Assembly: GCA_013694685.1 (NCBI GenBank)
Contig: JACDBY010000001.1
Location: 1-5,875 of the forward strand
DNA from: Actinomycetota bacterium
GTDB taxonomy: Bacteria > Actinomycetota > Thermoleophilia > Gaiellales > Gaiellaceae
DNA length: 5,875 nucleotides
Direction of reading: 5' to 3'
Shown piece by piece: positions 1 to 5,032 of this stretch. Under the pieces are notes generated by a model that saw only the letters and a list, made by a program, of their open reading frames with translations, was not told the DNA's origin and did not search any database. The translations under genes were made by a program, and so were the position numbers. Each line of letters begins with the position of its first letter. The stretch's first letter is position 1.

Positions 1-336
1 GTGATCGCCCGCCCCGACGCGCTCGACGGCGGTCACGCGGAAGCTCAGCTCTCCGCGAGCCTCGTAGAGTTGGAGCCTGCCGAGTGCCTGGACGCGCTCC
101 CCTTCGACGGGAGCGGGTGTGATCGCGTCGAAGCGGCGGCGCTGCATCGTGACGGGGAGGCAGGCGCCGCTCCCCGAGTCCTTCAGGGTGAGGAAGACGT
201 TCGCCCACGCAGCGTTCGTCCGGAGCTCGGACACCTCGCCCTCGACCCAGACGTCGCGCACCCTGCCGACGTACGTCGCGAGCCGCCGGTTGAAGGCCGC
301 GACCGGATAGACCTTCCGTTCGGATGCGCCCAGCAT
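1..336 (-). CDS. xseA: Exodeoxyribonuclease VII large subunit, N-terminal part (runs off the left edge)
   Basis: These are the first 112 residues of the large subunit of exonuclease VII, a cytoplasmic nuclease that degrades single-stranded DNA to oligonucleotides together with several copies of the small subunit XseB. Only the N-terminal OB-fold DNA-binding domain is present. It shows the family pattern: VYPVAAFNRRL (residues 9-19), then VWVEGEVSELR (29-39), FLTLKD (48-53), and LYEARGELSFRV (90-101), the equivalent of the usual 'YEPRGEY' strand. The catalytic and coiled-coil parts, about three quarters of a typical 400-450-residue protein, lie outside the window. The ATG start is firm, because an in-frame TAG lies four codons upstream. 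The Shine-Dalgarno match is weak (AGGC close to the ATG). xseB would be expected further left. The gene follows the 67-residue gene on the same strand after 133 bases, so it may have its own promoter. Confidence 0.93.
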   Translation of the reverse strand, partial: MLGASERKVYPVAAFNRRLATYVGRVRDVWVEGEVSELRTNAAWANVFLTLKDSGSGACLPVTMQRRRFDAITPAPVEGERVQALGRLQLYEARGELSFRVTAVERVGAGDH

Positions 337-469
337 CGCCTGAGCCTATCCGTGTCTCGTGAGATGTTCTTGCGGGCGCGAAGCGCACGCCTTCAGGGAT
401 CTGCCCTCGCCGGAGCCGAGGGATCAAGCGGCAGAAATCCGCTCGGCGGATTCCTGCTTCGCGAACAAA
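337..469 (-). other. Intergenic region between the 67-residue gene and xseA
   Basis: This is a 133-base stretch between two minus-strand genes. It holds two inverted repeats: the strong hairpin at 431-457, and a shorter one pairing 404-409 with 417-422 around a 7-base loop. It also holds the 8-base palindrome TTCGCGAA (458-465) and a small TCTC-NN-GAGA palindrome (355-364). I see no convincing -35/-10 pair for xseA and no open frame that looks coding. Confidence 0.5.
431..457 (-). terminator. Possible intrinsic terminator downstream of the 67-residue gene
   Basis: A 12-base-pair stem (446-457 with 431-442) closes a 3-base loop. Read on the minus strand, every position pairs, with one G-U wobble. 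On the plus strand the same position is an A-C mismatch, so the structure fits minus-strand RNA better. It begins 12 bases after the TGA of the 67-residue gene. No T-run follows it on the minus strand, so it may be a U-less terminator typical of high-GC genomes, or an mRNA-stabilising hairpin. Confidence 0.42.
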
Positions 470-673
470 TCAGAGCAGGATCTCGGCCGCGATCACCGGT
501 GCGCAGCCCTGCCGGACGAGCTGGACGCAGGTGTGGAGATCGGCCTCGCTCGCAGCGAGGCGCTCGGCGAGCGGCAGCGGGAAGCCGGCCTCGATGAGGA
601 CGTGCAGGCGCCAGCCCTCGACCTTGGACTGCTCGTCCTCGCGCCACACAGGTGTCTCGGTCGCTTCGGCCAT
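470..673 (-). CDS. Small conserved-type hypothetical protein (67 residues)
   Basis: Function unknown. The protein has an acidic, disordered-looking N-terminus (residues 1-17), then a compact helical part with WRLHVLIEAG (21-30), LAERLAASEADLHTCVQLV (38-53) and a hydrophobic C-terminal end, AAEILL. From memory, small actinobacterial proteins with a similar 'LHVLLEAGYP..LAERIA..DLH.AV.LV..GC' pattern are common and annotated as hypothetical. I could not check this. The ATG is preceded by GAGGA with a 2-base gap, a usable though tight ribosome binding site, and the stop is TGA. There is no signal peptide or membrane segment. The gene stands between two intergenic gaps of about 130 bases, so it may be transcribed alone. 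Its codon use resembles its neighbours. Confidence 0.72.
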   Translation of the reverse strand: MAEATETPVWREDEQSKVEGWRLHVLIEAGFPLPLAERLAASEADLHTCVQLVRQGCAPVIAAEILL

Positions 674-805
674 CGTCCTCGTCGTCCGCCTCGTTCGTGC
701 TGCCTTCGACGATCCCTCCCGCGGAAAGTTGGAGAGCGGTCAAGGGCCGGACAAGCGTCGCCAGAATCACAAACCGGTCCGAGACGGGCCGGACAGGTCC
801 GGCCC
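674..805 (-). other. Intergenic region with palindrome and half-copy
   Basis: This is a 132-base stretch between the coiled-coil gene and the 67-residue gene. The upstream end is mostly the palindrome at 786-809. The 10-base string GGGCCGGACA at 744-753 repeats one arm of that palindrome in the same orientation, so the two could pair alternatively. A TTGACC string on the minus strand (743-738) resembles a -35 element, but no good -10 element follows at the right distance, so I do not call a promoter. No coding frame is supported. Confidence 0.45.
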
Positions 806-809
806 CTAC
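786..809 (-). repeat. GTAGGGGC palindromic element, copy 1 (possible terminator)
   Basis: Read on the minus strand, this is GTAGGGGC, then the 12 bases CGGACCTGTCCG, then GCCC. The arms 786-794 and 797-805 are perfect inverted repeats of 9 bases. The TAG inside GTAGGGGC is the stop codon of the coiled-coil gene, so the element is fused to the end of that reading frame. The layout matches the element at 5009-5032 base for base in length and order, although the variable arms differ in sequence. It could act as a U-less terminator for the upstream three-gene operon, or be a member of a dispersed palindrome family. Confidence 0.5.
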
Positions 810-1717
810 CCACCGAGCCGCTGACCGAGCTCCTCGCGAAGGATCAGCTCGACGGCACGGTCGAGCTCGCGCTGCAGCCGTGTCGCCGCCTCCTCGCGGG
901 CTTCGCGAAGCCGCTCGTCGAAGGCGAGCATCGCCATCTGCGTGTGACGCTCGACCTCGCGCTCGGTGACTCGCTCGAGGCGGTCGTTCTGGCGGCGCTC
1001 CCATTCGGCGAGTACCACGTCGAGGCGCGCTCTGACGTCCGTCTCGGCGCGCTCGAGCGAGTCGGCGACGGCCGTCTCACGCGCCCGGAGGCGCTCCGTG
1101 ATCTCCTCGATTGCGCGTCGTCGCTCGATCGTCTGCGCCTCGAGCTCGTCGAGGGCTTCGGTTACCGCCTGGCCCGCCGCTCGCTCGAGCTCCTCCCGGA
1201 GGCGCAGCACGGTCTTCCGCTGCGCGTCCGCGGTCGATCCGAGCTCTGTTGCCTCTGACTCGAGCCGGGTCTCGACCTCGGCGATCGCGTGCCGGTAGCG
1301 CTGCTCGAGGTGGGTGAGCTGCGCCTCGAGGTGCCGCTGCGCGCGCTCGAGGTCGGCCGTGAAGCTCCGCAGGCGCTCGTCCAGCCGACGCTCGGCCGTG
1401 ACGATCGCCTCCGTGAGCGAGGCGCTCGAGCGCTCCTCGCGCTCTGCGAACTGGACACGGCGCTCCTCGCCGAGCCGCCGCTCCTCGGCGGCGAGCAGCG
1501 ACGTCATATCGGCGCGCTCACGGGCGAGGACGCGCCGGATCTCCTCTGCGTGTGCCGCGGTCTCCGCGCCGACCGCCTCACGAACGGCGTCCCGGGCCTC
1601 GACCACGAGTCGCGAGGTCGCCGCGGAGTCGCGGCGGGCCCGGCGCAGCGCAAGGAGCAGGACGGTCGCCGCCCCCAACGAGGCGACGAGGGTGCCGGCG
1701 AGGATCCAGACGAGCAC
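806..1717 (-). CDS. Membrane-anchored coiled-coil protein of unknown function
   Basis: A 303-residue protein with one N-terminal transmembrane segment (about residues 2-24) followed by an RRARR positive patch, which predicts a long cytoplasmic C-terminal part. Residues 35-300 are almost entirely charged helix rich in Glu, Arg, Ala and Leu. There are few prolines or glycines and spaced hydrophobics typical of coiled coil, for example at 100-158, 165-215 and 218-290. No enzymatic motif is visible. The shape recalls the N-terminal half of RmuC or an ATP-synthase b-like stalk, but the RmuC nuclease-like domain is absent. The start is GTG, giving directly the membrane segment, with only a weak AGGC upstream. 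The gene begins 15 bases after the UbiA-like gene, so it is probably co-transcribed and translationally coupled. The stop codon TAG lies inside a palindromic element. A scaffold or cell-envelope role is a guess. Confidence 0.8.
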   Translation of the reverse strand: MLVWILAGTLVASLGAATVLLLALRRARRDSAATSRLVVEARDAVREAVGAETAAHAEEIRRVLARERADMTSLLAAEERRLGEERRVQFAEREERSSASLTEAIVTAERRLDERLRSFTADLERAQRHLEAQLTHLEQRYRHAIAEVETRLESEATELGSTADAQRKTVLRLREELERAAGQAVTEALDELEAQTIERRRAIEEITERLRARETAVADSLERAETDVRARLDVVLAEWERRQNDRLERVTEREVERHTQMAMLAFDERLREAREEAATRLQRELDRAVELILREELGQRLGG

Positions 1718-1732
1718 GCCTGCAGGGTACGT

Positions 1733-2479
1733 TCAGAGGCGGAGCGCGACGAGCGCGGCAGCGGCGAGGACCGTCGCGGCGGTGAGAAGGCGGAGAGCCG
1801 CTTCCGGCGCTTCGATGAGGCTCTCGCGGGTCAGCGGCTCTCGCGTGCCGTCGTCGTGCTCGACCTCGCCCGTGACGGCGACCACCCGGCGTCGGAGCCG
1901 CCGGACGACGTGCGAGAGTCGTCGCTGCGCCAGCGAGAGCAGCGTCGCCCAGGCGGCGGCGAGGAGCGGCTCGACGCGCACCGTGCCCGACTGGGCGACG
2001 AATGCAGTCAGCACGGGGAATGCACCCCACGCGAGCGCGAAGCCGAGATCCGTGTGGATGCGCCCGCCGAGCAGCGAGAGGTTGTACGCCGGGACGAGCA
2101 CGACGCCGGCTGCGACGAGGGGGAGGATCCAGAGCGTCCGGTCGACGGCGACCGCGATTCCGATCGCAGCAGCCGCGGCGACGGAGGAGACGGCGAGCCC
2201 GACGAGGATGCCCGCGGGGATCGCCGTCCGCAGGGGGCGTCCGTCGAGCTCGTCGAGTGCGTGCGCGCCGACCCCCATGGCGAGCGCGAAGGCGGCGACC
2301 GTGAGCGCGAGCGTCGACCAGTCGACCCGGGGGGCGAGACACCCGCCGACGACGACGTACGCGAGGTGCCACGCGGTATAGGGGAGGTGGAGGAGCGTGA
2401 CGTAGTCCCGCCACCCGCCGCCCCGGAGGGCGTAGAACGCGGGTCGGGGCGCTTGCAGGAGTCTGTTGCTATCTCCCAT
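1733..2479 (-). CDS. UbiA-like multi-spanning membrane protein
   Basis: A 248-residue integral membrane protein with about six or seven hydrophobic segments (roughly 33-50, 56-75, 88-111, 115-133, 144-164, 170-185 and 230-247). HALDELDGRPL (73-83) sits where UbiA-family prenyltransferases carry their first Asp-rich metal/diphosphate site. YNLSLLGGRIHTDLGFALAWG (132-152) resembles a second conserved loop. The canonical NxxxDxxxD and second Asp-rich motifs are not clearly present, so prenyl transfer is uncertain. The loop 186-222 is strongly basic, then acidic, and should face the cytoplasm at least in its basic part. I chose the ATG at 2479, which overlaps the end of the methyltransferase gene by 11 bases and suggests translational coupling. 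A GTG at 2509 would add 10 Gly/Ser-rich residues. The neighbouring UbiE-type methyltransferase hints at a quinone or other isoprenoid lipid, which is inference only. Confidence 0.78.
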   Translation of the reverse strand: MGDSNRLLQAPRPAFYALRGGGWRDYVTLLHLPYTAWHLAYVVVGGCLAPRVDWSTLALTVAAFALAMGVGAHALDELDGRPLRTAIPAGILVGLAVSSVAAAAAIGIAVAVDRTLWILPLVAAGVVLVPAYNLSLLGGRIHTDLGFALAWGAFPVLTAFVAQSGTVRVEPLLAAAWATLLSLAQRRLSHVVRRLRRRVVAVTGEVEHDDGTREPLTRESLIEAPEAALRLLTAATVLAAAALVALRL

Positions 2480-3161
2480 CGCGCCGCCCCCAGACGACGA
2501 GCCCGCCACCGAGGCTCAGCCGGCGTGTGGCCACGCCGCCGATGCCCGCCTCGCGCCAGAGGCGGACGAGCTCGGTCTCGGGATAGCGAGCGTGGAACTC
2601 GCGGATGGAGCCGCCGAGGAAGCGCCCCACCTCGTGCCAGCCCGGCGAGATGAGCCGCCCTGCGAGCGGGAGACCGACGTCGACCCACAGGCTCCACGCC
2701 GGCCGCCACACCCCACGGGGCAGGCCGAACTCGAGCATCGCGATCGTGCCACCAGGTCGCACGACCCGCGTGAGCTCCCGGAGCGTTGCGGGCGGGTCGT
2801 CGACGTACCGCAGGAGGTAGGTGAAGGTGAGGTGATCGAACGAGCCGTCGGCGAAGGGGAGGGCGTCGGCCGAGCCGTCGACGAGCTCGACGCGGGCCCC
2901 GAGGCGTGCCCGGGCGCGGGCGAGCATCTCGGGACTCTGATCGAGCACGGTGACCTCGAACCCGCGGGCGAGCAGGCGTTCCGCGACGAGCCCGGTTCCG
3001 GTCGCGACGTCGAGCACGCGGCCGCCGTCGGCGGGGAGCCGGGTGACGAGGAACCGGCGCCAGCGCGGATCCTGGCCGAACGAGAGCGTCGCGCCCACCC
3101 GGTCGTAGGAGCGGCCTAGTGGCGCGAACAGCGTGCGGGCGTGCTCGGTGCGGGCGGACAT
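2469..3161 (-). CDS. UbiE/COQ5-family SAM-dependent methyltransferase (MenG-like)
   Basis: A 230-residue class I methyltransferase using S-adenosylmethionine. The N-terminal LFAPLGRSYDRVGATLSFGQ (11-30) with the following WRRF is the UbiE/MenG signature that precedes the Rossmann fold. Motif I is VLDVATGTGLVAE (49-61), the acidic post-I residue is D74 in VTVLDQSPEML, and the motif II region is LPFADGSFDHLTFTYLLRYV (101-120) with RVVRPGG (132-138). The C-terminal FLGGSIREFHARYPETEL (181-198) corresponds to the family's 'YL..S...FP...L' helix. UbiE/MenG enzymes C-methylate the prenylated ring in ubiquinone or menaquinone synthesis, and a broader lipid or small-molecule substrate is possible. 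The ATG is preceded by AGGA with a 9-base gap. The gene is the first of a likely three-gene operon and diverges from the gene at 3181. Residues for SAM binding look intact. Confidence 0.88.
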   Translation of the reverse strand: MSARTEHARTLFAPLGRSYDRVGATLSFGQDPRWRRFLVTRLPADGGRVLDVATGTGLVAERLLARGFEVTVLDQSPEMLARARARLGARVELVDGSADALPFADGSFDHLTFTYLLRYVDDPPATLRELTRVVRPGGTIAMLEFGLPRGVWRPAWSLWVDVGLPLAGRLISPGWHEVGRFLGGSIREFHARYPETELVRLWREAGIGGVATRRLSLGGGLVVWGRRDGR

Positions 3162-3168
3162 GCGCTTC

Positions 3169-3174
3169 TATCCT
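3169..3174 (+). promoter_or_regulatory. Candidate -10 element (TATCCT) for a leaderless gene
   Basis: TATCCT fits the actinobacterial -10 pattern TAnnnT and ends 6 bases before the GTG at 3181. That is the spacing expected if transcription starts at the first base of the start codon. No clear -35 element is seen. On the opposite strand the same bases contain the AGGA Shine-Dalgarno sequence of the divergent methyltransferase, so the two genes share a very compact control region. Confidence 0.33.
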
Positions 3175-3180
3175 GGCACG

Positions 3181-3723
3181 GTGGCGCTCGCAGAGGATCT
3201 CGAGAGGATCGCGGGCGCGGCTGCCGAGACCGGCGCGGTGAGCGGCGTGATCGCGACCGAGCCGAGTCCCGGCGTCCGCGTGTACGTCTGCGCGTTCGAG
3301 GAGCCGGGACCAGGCCCGACGTGGCTCGCGCTCGACGACGAAGCACACCCCGTACTCGACCGGCGTCGCGTGCGCGACGCCGTCTCGATCGCGGCGCTCT
3401 GCGAGGTGGCCGAGGAGACTGCCTTCCCGGGCGACCTGGACGAGCTTCGCGCCCAACTCGTCGCGCTCCGGATCTCGGAGGCACCAGAGGGGATCGAGGA
3501 GGCGGAGGCTGCCGCTCGCGAGCTCCAGCACGCGCTCGGCGCGCCGCCGCAGCTGGCCTCGCCCGGGCGCCTCGACGAGATCGGGGCGGCCGCTCGCCGG
3601 CTCGAGATCGCCCTCGACCCCACTGTGGCGTCGCCCTTCACGACCGCGATGAGGAGTGCGACGGCCGTCGCCGACGCGCTCTGGGCGGATGTGGAGTCCG
3701 CCTACCGCGGCCCGCTCCAGTAG
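3181..3723 (+). CDS. Acidic helical hypothetical protein (180 residues)
   Basis: I do not recognise this protein. From the GTG at 3181 it has 180 residues. The N-terminal half (about 15-62) looks like a small alpha/beta unit with SGVIATEPSPGVRVYVCAFE (21-40) and WLALDDEAHPVLD (48-60). Residues 63-118 and 130-176 are mainly helical and rich in Glu, Ala, Leu and Arg, and the end PFTTAMRSATAVADALW (152-168) is amphipathic. There is no signal peptide, membrane span, metal-binding cluster or nucleotide-binding loop. Two starts compete. An ATG at 3160 gives 187 residues but overlaps the divergent ATG in CATG. The GTG at 3181 lies just behind a -10-like TATCCT, suggesting a leaderless message. I prefer the GTG, moderately. 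The gene is the first of three closely spaced plus-strand genes, 11 bases before the next. Confidence 0.7.
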   Translation: MALAEDLERIAGAAAETGAVSGVIATEPSPGVRVYVCAFEEPGPGPTWLALDDEAHPVLDRRRVRDAVSIAALCEVAEETAFPGDLDELRAQLVALRISEAPEGIEEAEAAARELQHALGAPPQLASPGRLDEIGAAARRLEIALDPTVASPFTTAMRSATAVADALWADVESAYRGPLQ

Positions 3724-3734
3724 CGTTCCCGGTG

Positions 3735-4025
3735 ATGGAAGGCGGAGGCTTCTTCCCGTTCGGCGGCGACCCGGAGGAGATCCTCCGTGGGCTGCGCGAC
3801 TTTGCGGAGCAGCAGGCTGAAGGAGTGAAGGAAGCACAGCGGGAGCAGTTCGCGACCCTGACGCTCTCGACCGCGGTCGAGCTCACGCGCGCGGCGCTCG
3901 GTCAGGTGCAGCCCACGGGCTCGCCCGAGGAGCAGGCGATGCAGCTCCGCGAGGCGATGCGGGTGCTCTTCCCCGAGGCGGTCGCCCTGGTCTCGGCTGC
4001 CCGCCAGGGCTTCATGCGCGAGTAA
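3735..4025 (+). CDS. Small hypothetical protein (96 residues)
   Basis: Function unknown. A glycine- and phenylalanine-rich head, MEGGGFFPFGGDPEE (1-15), is followed by amphipathic helix: ILRGLRDFAEQQAEGVKEAQREQF (16-39), then TLSTAVELTRAALGQV (43-58) and EEQAMQLREAMRVLFPEAVALV (65-86). Helical packing or self-association is plausible, and no catalytic motif or membrane segment is visible. The ATG at 3735 is directly preceded in frame by GTG at 3732, so either may be used. No good Shine-Dalgarno sequence is seen upstream, so translation may be coupled to the previous gene, 11 bases away. Proline dehydrogenase starts 22 bases after the stop. Codon use agrees with a real gene, and the frame is uninterrupted from just after the upstream stop codon. 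Confidence 0.7.
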   Translation: MEGGGFFPFGGDPEEILRGLRDFAEQQAEGVKEAQREQFATLTLSTAVELTRAALGQVQPTGSPEEQAMQLREAMRVLFPEAVALVSAARQGFMRE

Positions 4026-4047
4026 GCGGCAACCGGGCTGAGGGTCT

Positions 4048-4950
4048 GTGAGGGTTCTCGACAAGGCGATCGTCCGCGTGCTGCCGGCGGTCCCCCGCTC
4101 GATCGTGAGACGTGTCGCCGCGCCGTACCTCGCCGGCCCCACGCTCGGCGACGCCCGTCGCGTCGTCTCCGAGCTGAACGGCACCGGGATGCGCGCGACC
4201 GTGGACGTGCTCGGCGAGGAGATCTCGCGTGCCGGCGAGGCCGAGGAGATCGCCCGCGCCTACCACGCGGCGCTCGAGGCGATCGAGGCGGACGGGCTGG
4301 ACGCGAACGTCTCGATCAAGCTCACGGCCTTCGGGCTCAAGTTCGATCCCGGTCTCTGCCGGTCGCTCGTCGCGGAGCTCGTCCGAGCCGCGGAGGCGAA
4401 GCGGATCTTCGTCCGGATCGACATGGAGGACTCGAGCACGACCGACGAGACGTTCGAGCTCTACCGCGCGCTGCGTGGGCAGGGTCACGAGGGCGTCGGG
4501 ATCGTCCTCCAGGCGGCGCTGCGGCGCACGCTCGACGACATCGCGGCGCTCGCGCCGCTGCGACCGAGCGTCCGGCTCTGCAAGGGGATCTACATCGAGC
4601 CGCCGGCGATCGCCTACCAGGAGTTCGAGGTGATCCGCAAGAGCTTCGTCTCGGCGCTCGACGCGTTGCTCGAGACCGGCTGCCGGCCCGCGATCGCGAC
4701 CCACGACGAGTGGCTGATCGAGCGCGCTCTCGAGCGCGTCGCCGGTCTCGACCAGGCCGCCTATGAGCTCCAGATGCTGCTCGGGATTCGCGTCGACAGG
4801 GCGCGTGAGCTGGTGGCGGCGGGTCACCCGCTCCGCGTCTACGTGCCCTACGGGCGGCAGTGGTACGAGTACTCGCTCCGCCGCCTGCAGGAGAACCCGA
4901 AGGTGGCTGGATACGTCGCGCGCGACGTGCTTCGCCGCCTCGTGTCCTGA
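4048..4950 (+). CDS. Proline dehydrogenase, monofunctional (FAD-dependent)
   Basis: A 300-residue enzyme oxidising L-proline to 1-pyrroline-5-carboxylate with FAD and delivering electrons to the membrane quinone pool, the first step of proline catabolism. The length is typical of a single-domain proline dehydrogenase. Family motifs occur in order: VDVLGEEIS (52-60), VSIKLTAFGLKFD (88-100, K91 expected in the active site), FVRIDMEDSSTTDETF (121-136, D125), GVGIVLQAALRRT (149-161, Q155), VRLCKGIYIEP (175-185, Y182), AIATHDEWLI (215-224), YELQMLLGIR (239-248) and YVPYGRQWYEYSLRRLQENP (265-284). R278 and R279 match the arginine pair that binds the proline carboxylate. QAAL replaces the usual QAYL. 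The GTG start follows GAGGG by only three bases. The P5C dehydrogenase often found beside it is absent here. It follows two small hypothetical genes in a likely operon and converges on the kinase gene. Confidence 0.94.
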   Translation: MRVLDKAIVRVLPAVPRSIVRRVAAPYLAGPTLGDARRVVSELNGTGMRATVDVLGEEISRAGEAEEIARAYHAALEAIEADGLDANVSIKLTAFGLKFDPGLCRSLVAELVRAAEAKRIFVRIDMEDSSTTDETFELYRALRGQGHEGVGIVLQAALRRTLDDIAALAPLRPSVRLCKGIYIEPPAIAYQEFEVIRKSFVSALDALLETGCRPAIATHDEWLIERALERVAGLDQAAYELQMLLGIRVDRARELVAAGHPLRVYVPYGRQWYEYSLRRLQENPKVAGYVARDVLRRLVS

Positions 4951-4963
4951 CGCGTGCTGTCGA

Positions 4964-4979
4964 GCGAGACCCATCTCGC
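4964..4979 (+). terminator. Hairpin after proline dehydrogenase (possible terminator)
   Basis: A perfect 6-base-pair stem, GCGAGA with TCTCGC, encloses the 4-base loop CCCA, 13 bases after the proline dehydrogenase stop. The related hairpin at 5012-5033 matches it at 14 of 17 positions when the two are aligned from GCGAGA. No T-run follows on either strand. Since the flanking genes converge, the two hairpins together may form a bidirectional terminator. Confidence 0.4.
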
Positions 4980-5008
4980 CGCTCGTGGGGGATCGCCATG
5001 TGAGACGT

Positions 5009-5032
5009 GTAGGGGCGAGATACATCTCGTCC
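5009..5032 (+). repeat. GTAGGGGC palindromic element, copy 2 (possible bidirectional terminator)
   Basis: Read on the plus strand, this is GTAGGGGC, then the 12 bases GAGATACATCTC, then GTCC. The stem pairs 5013-5020 with 5025-5032 around the loop TACA, with one G-U wobble, and can extend by another G-U pair. It ends one base before the stop codon of the kinase gene on the opposite strand. Length and arrangement are identical to the element at 786-809, while the variable arms differ in a way that keeps the pairing. It lies between convergent genes, so a terminator role is likely. Confidence 0.5.

Noticed and set aside
355..375. Possible SOS-type operator upstream of xseA.
   Set aside because: GAAC is present on the minus strand, but the matching GTTC half at the right distance is missing. 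Only a short TCTC-NN-GAGA palindrome remains.
1..597. Plus-strand open frame of 198 codons at the left end.
   Set aside because: It lies antisense to xseA, whose OB-fold motifs are clear, and its own translation has no coherent hydrophobic pattern.
738..743. TTGACC on the minus strand as a -35 element for the 67-residue gene.
   Set aside because: No -10-like hexamer follows at 16-19 bases, so no promoter can be supported.
1289..2653. Long plus-strand open frame of 454 codons opposite the coiled-coil and UbiA-like genes.
   Set aside because: Its translation is a biased Arg/Glu/Gly/Asp-rich string with no domain pattern, as expected from the antisense of GC-rich genes. The minus-strand frames give clear membrane helices and coiled coil.
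2008..3837. 609-codon minus-strand open frame crossing the methyltransferase and the plus-strand hypothetical genes.
   Set aside because: It covers a recognisable UbiE-type gene in another frame and reads as Arg/Pro-rich low-complexity sequence. High GC makes stops rare.
4964..5032. Start of a CRISPR-like array.
   Set aside because: There are only two short imperfect palindromes, no uniform repeat length, no spacers and no cas genes. Hairpin or terminator function fits better.
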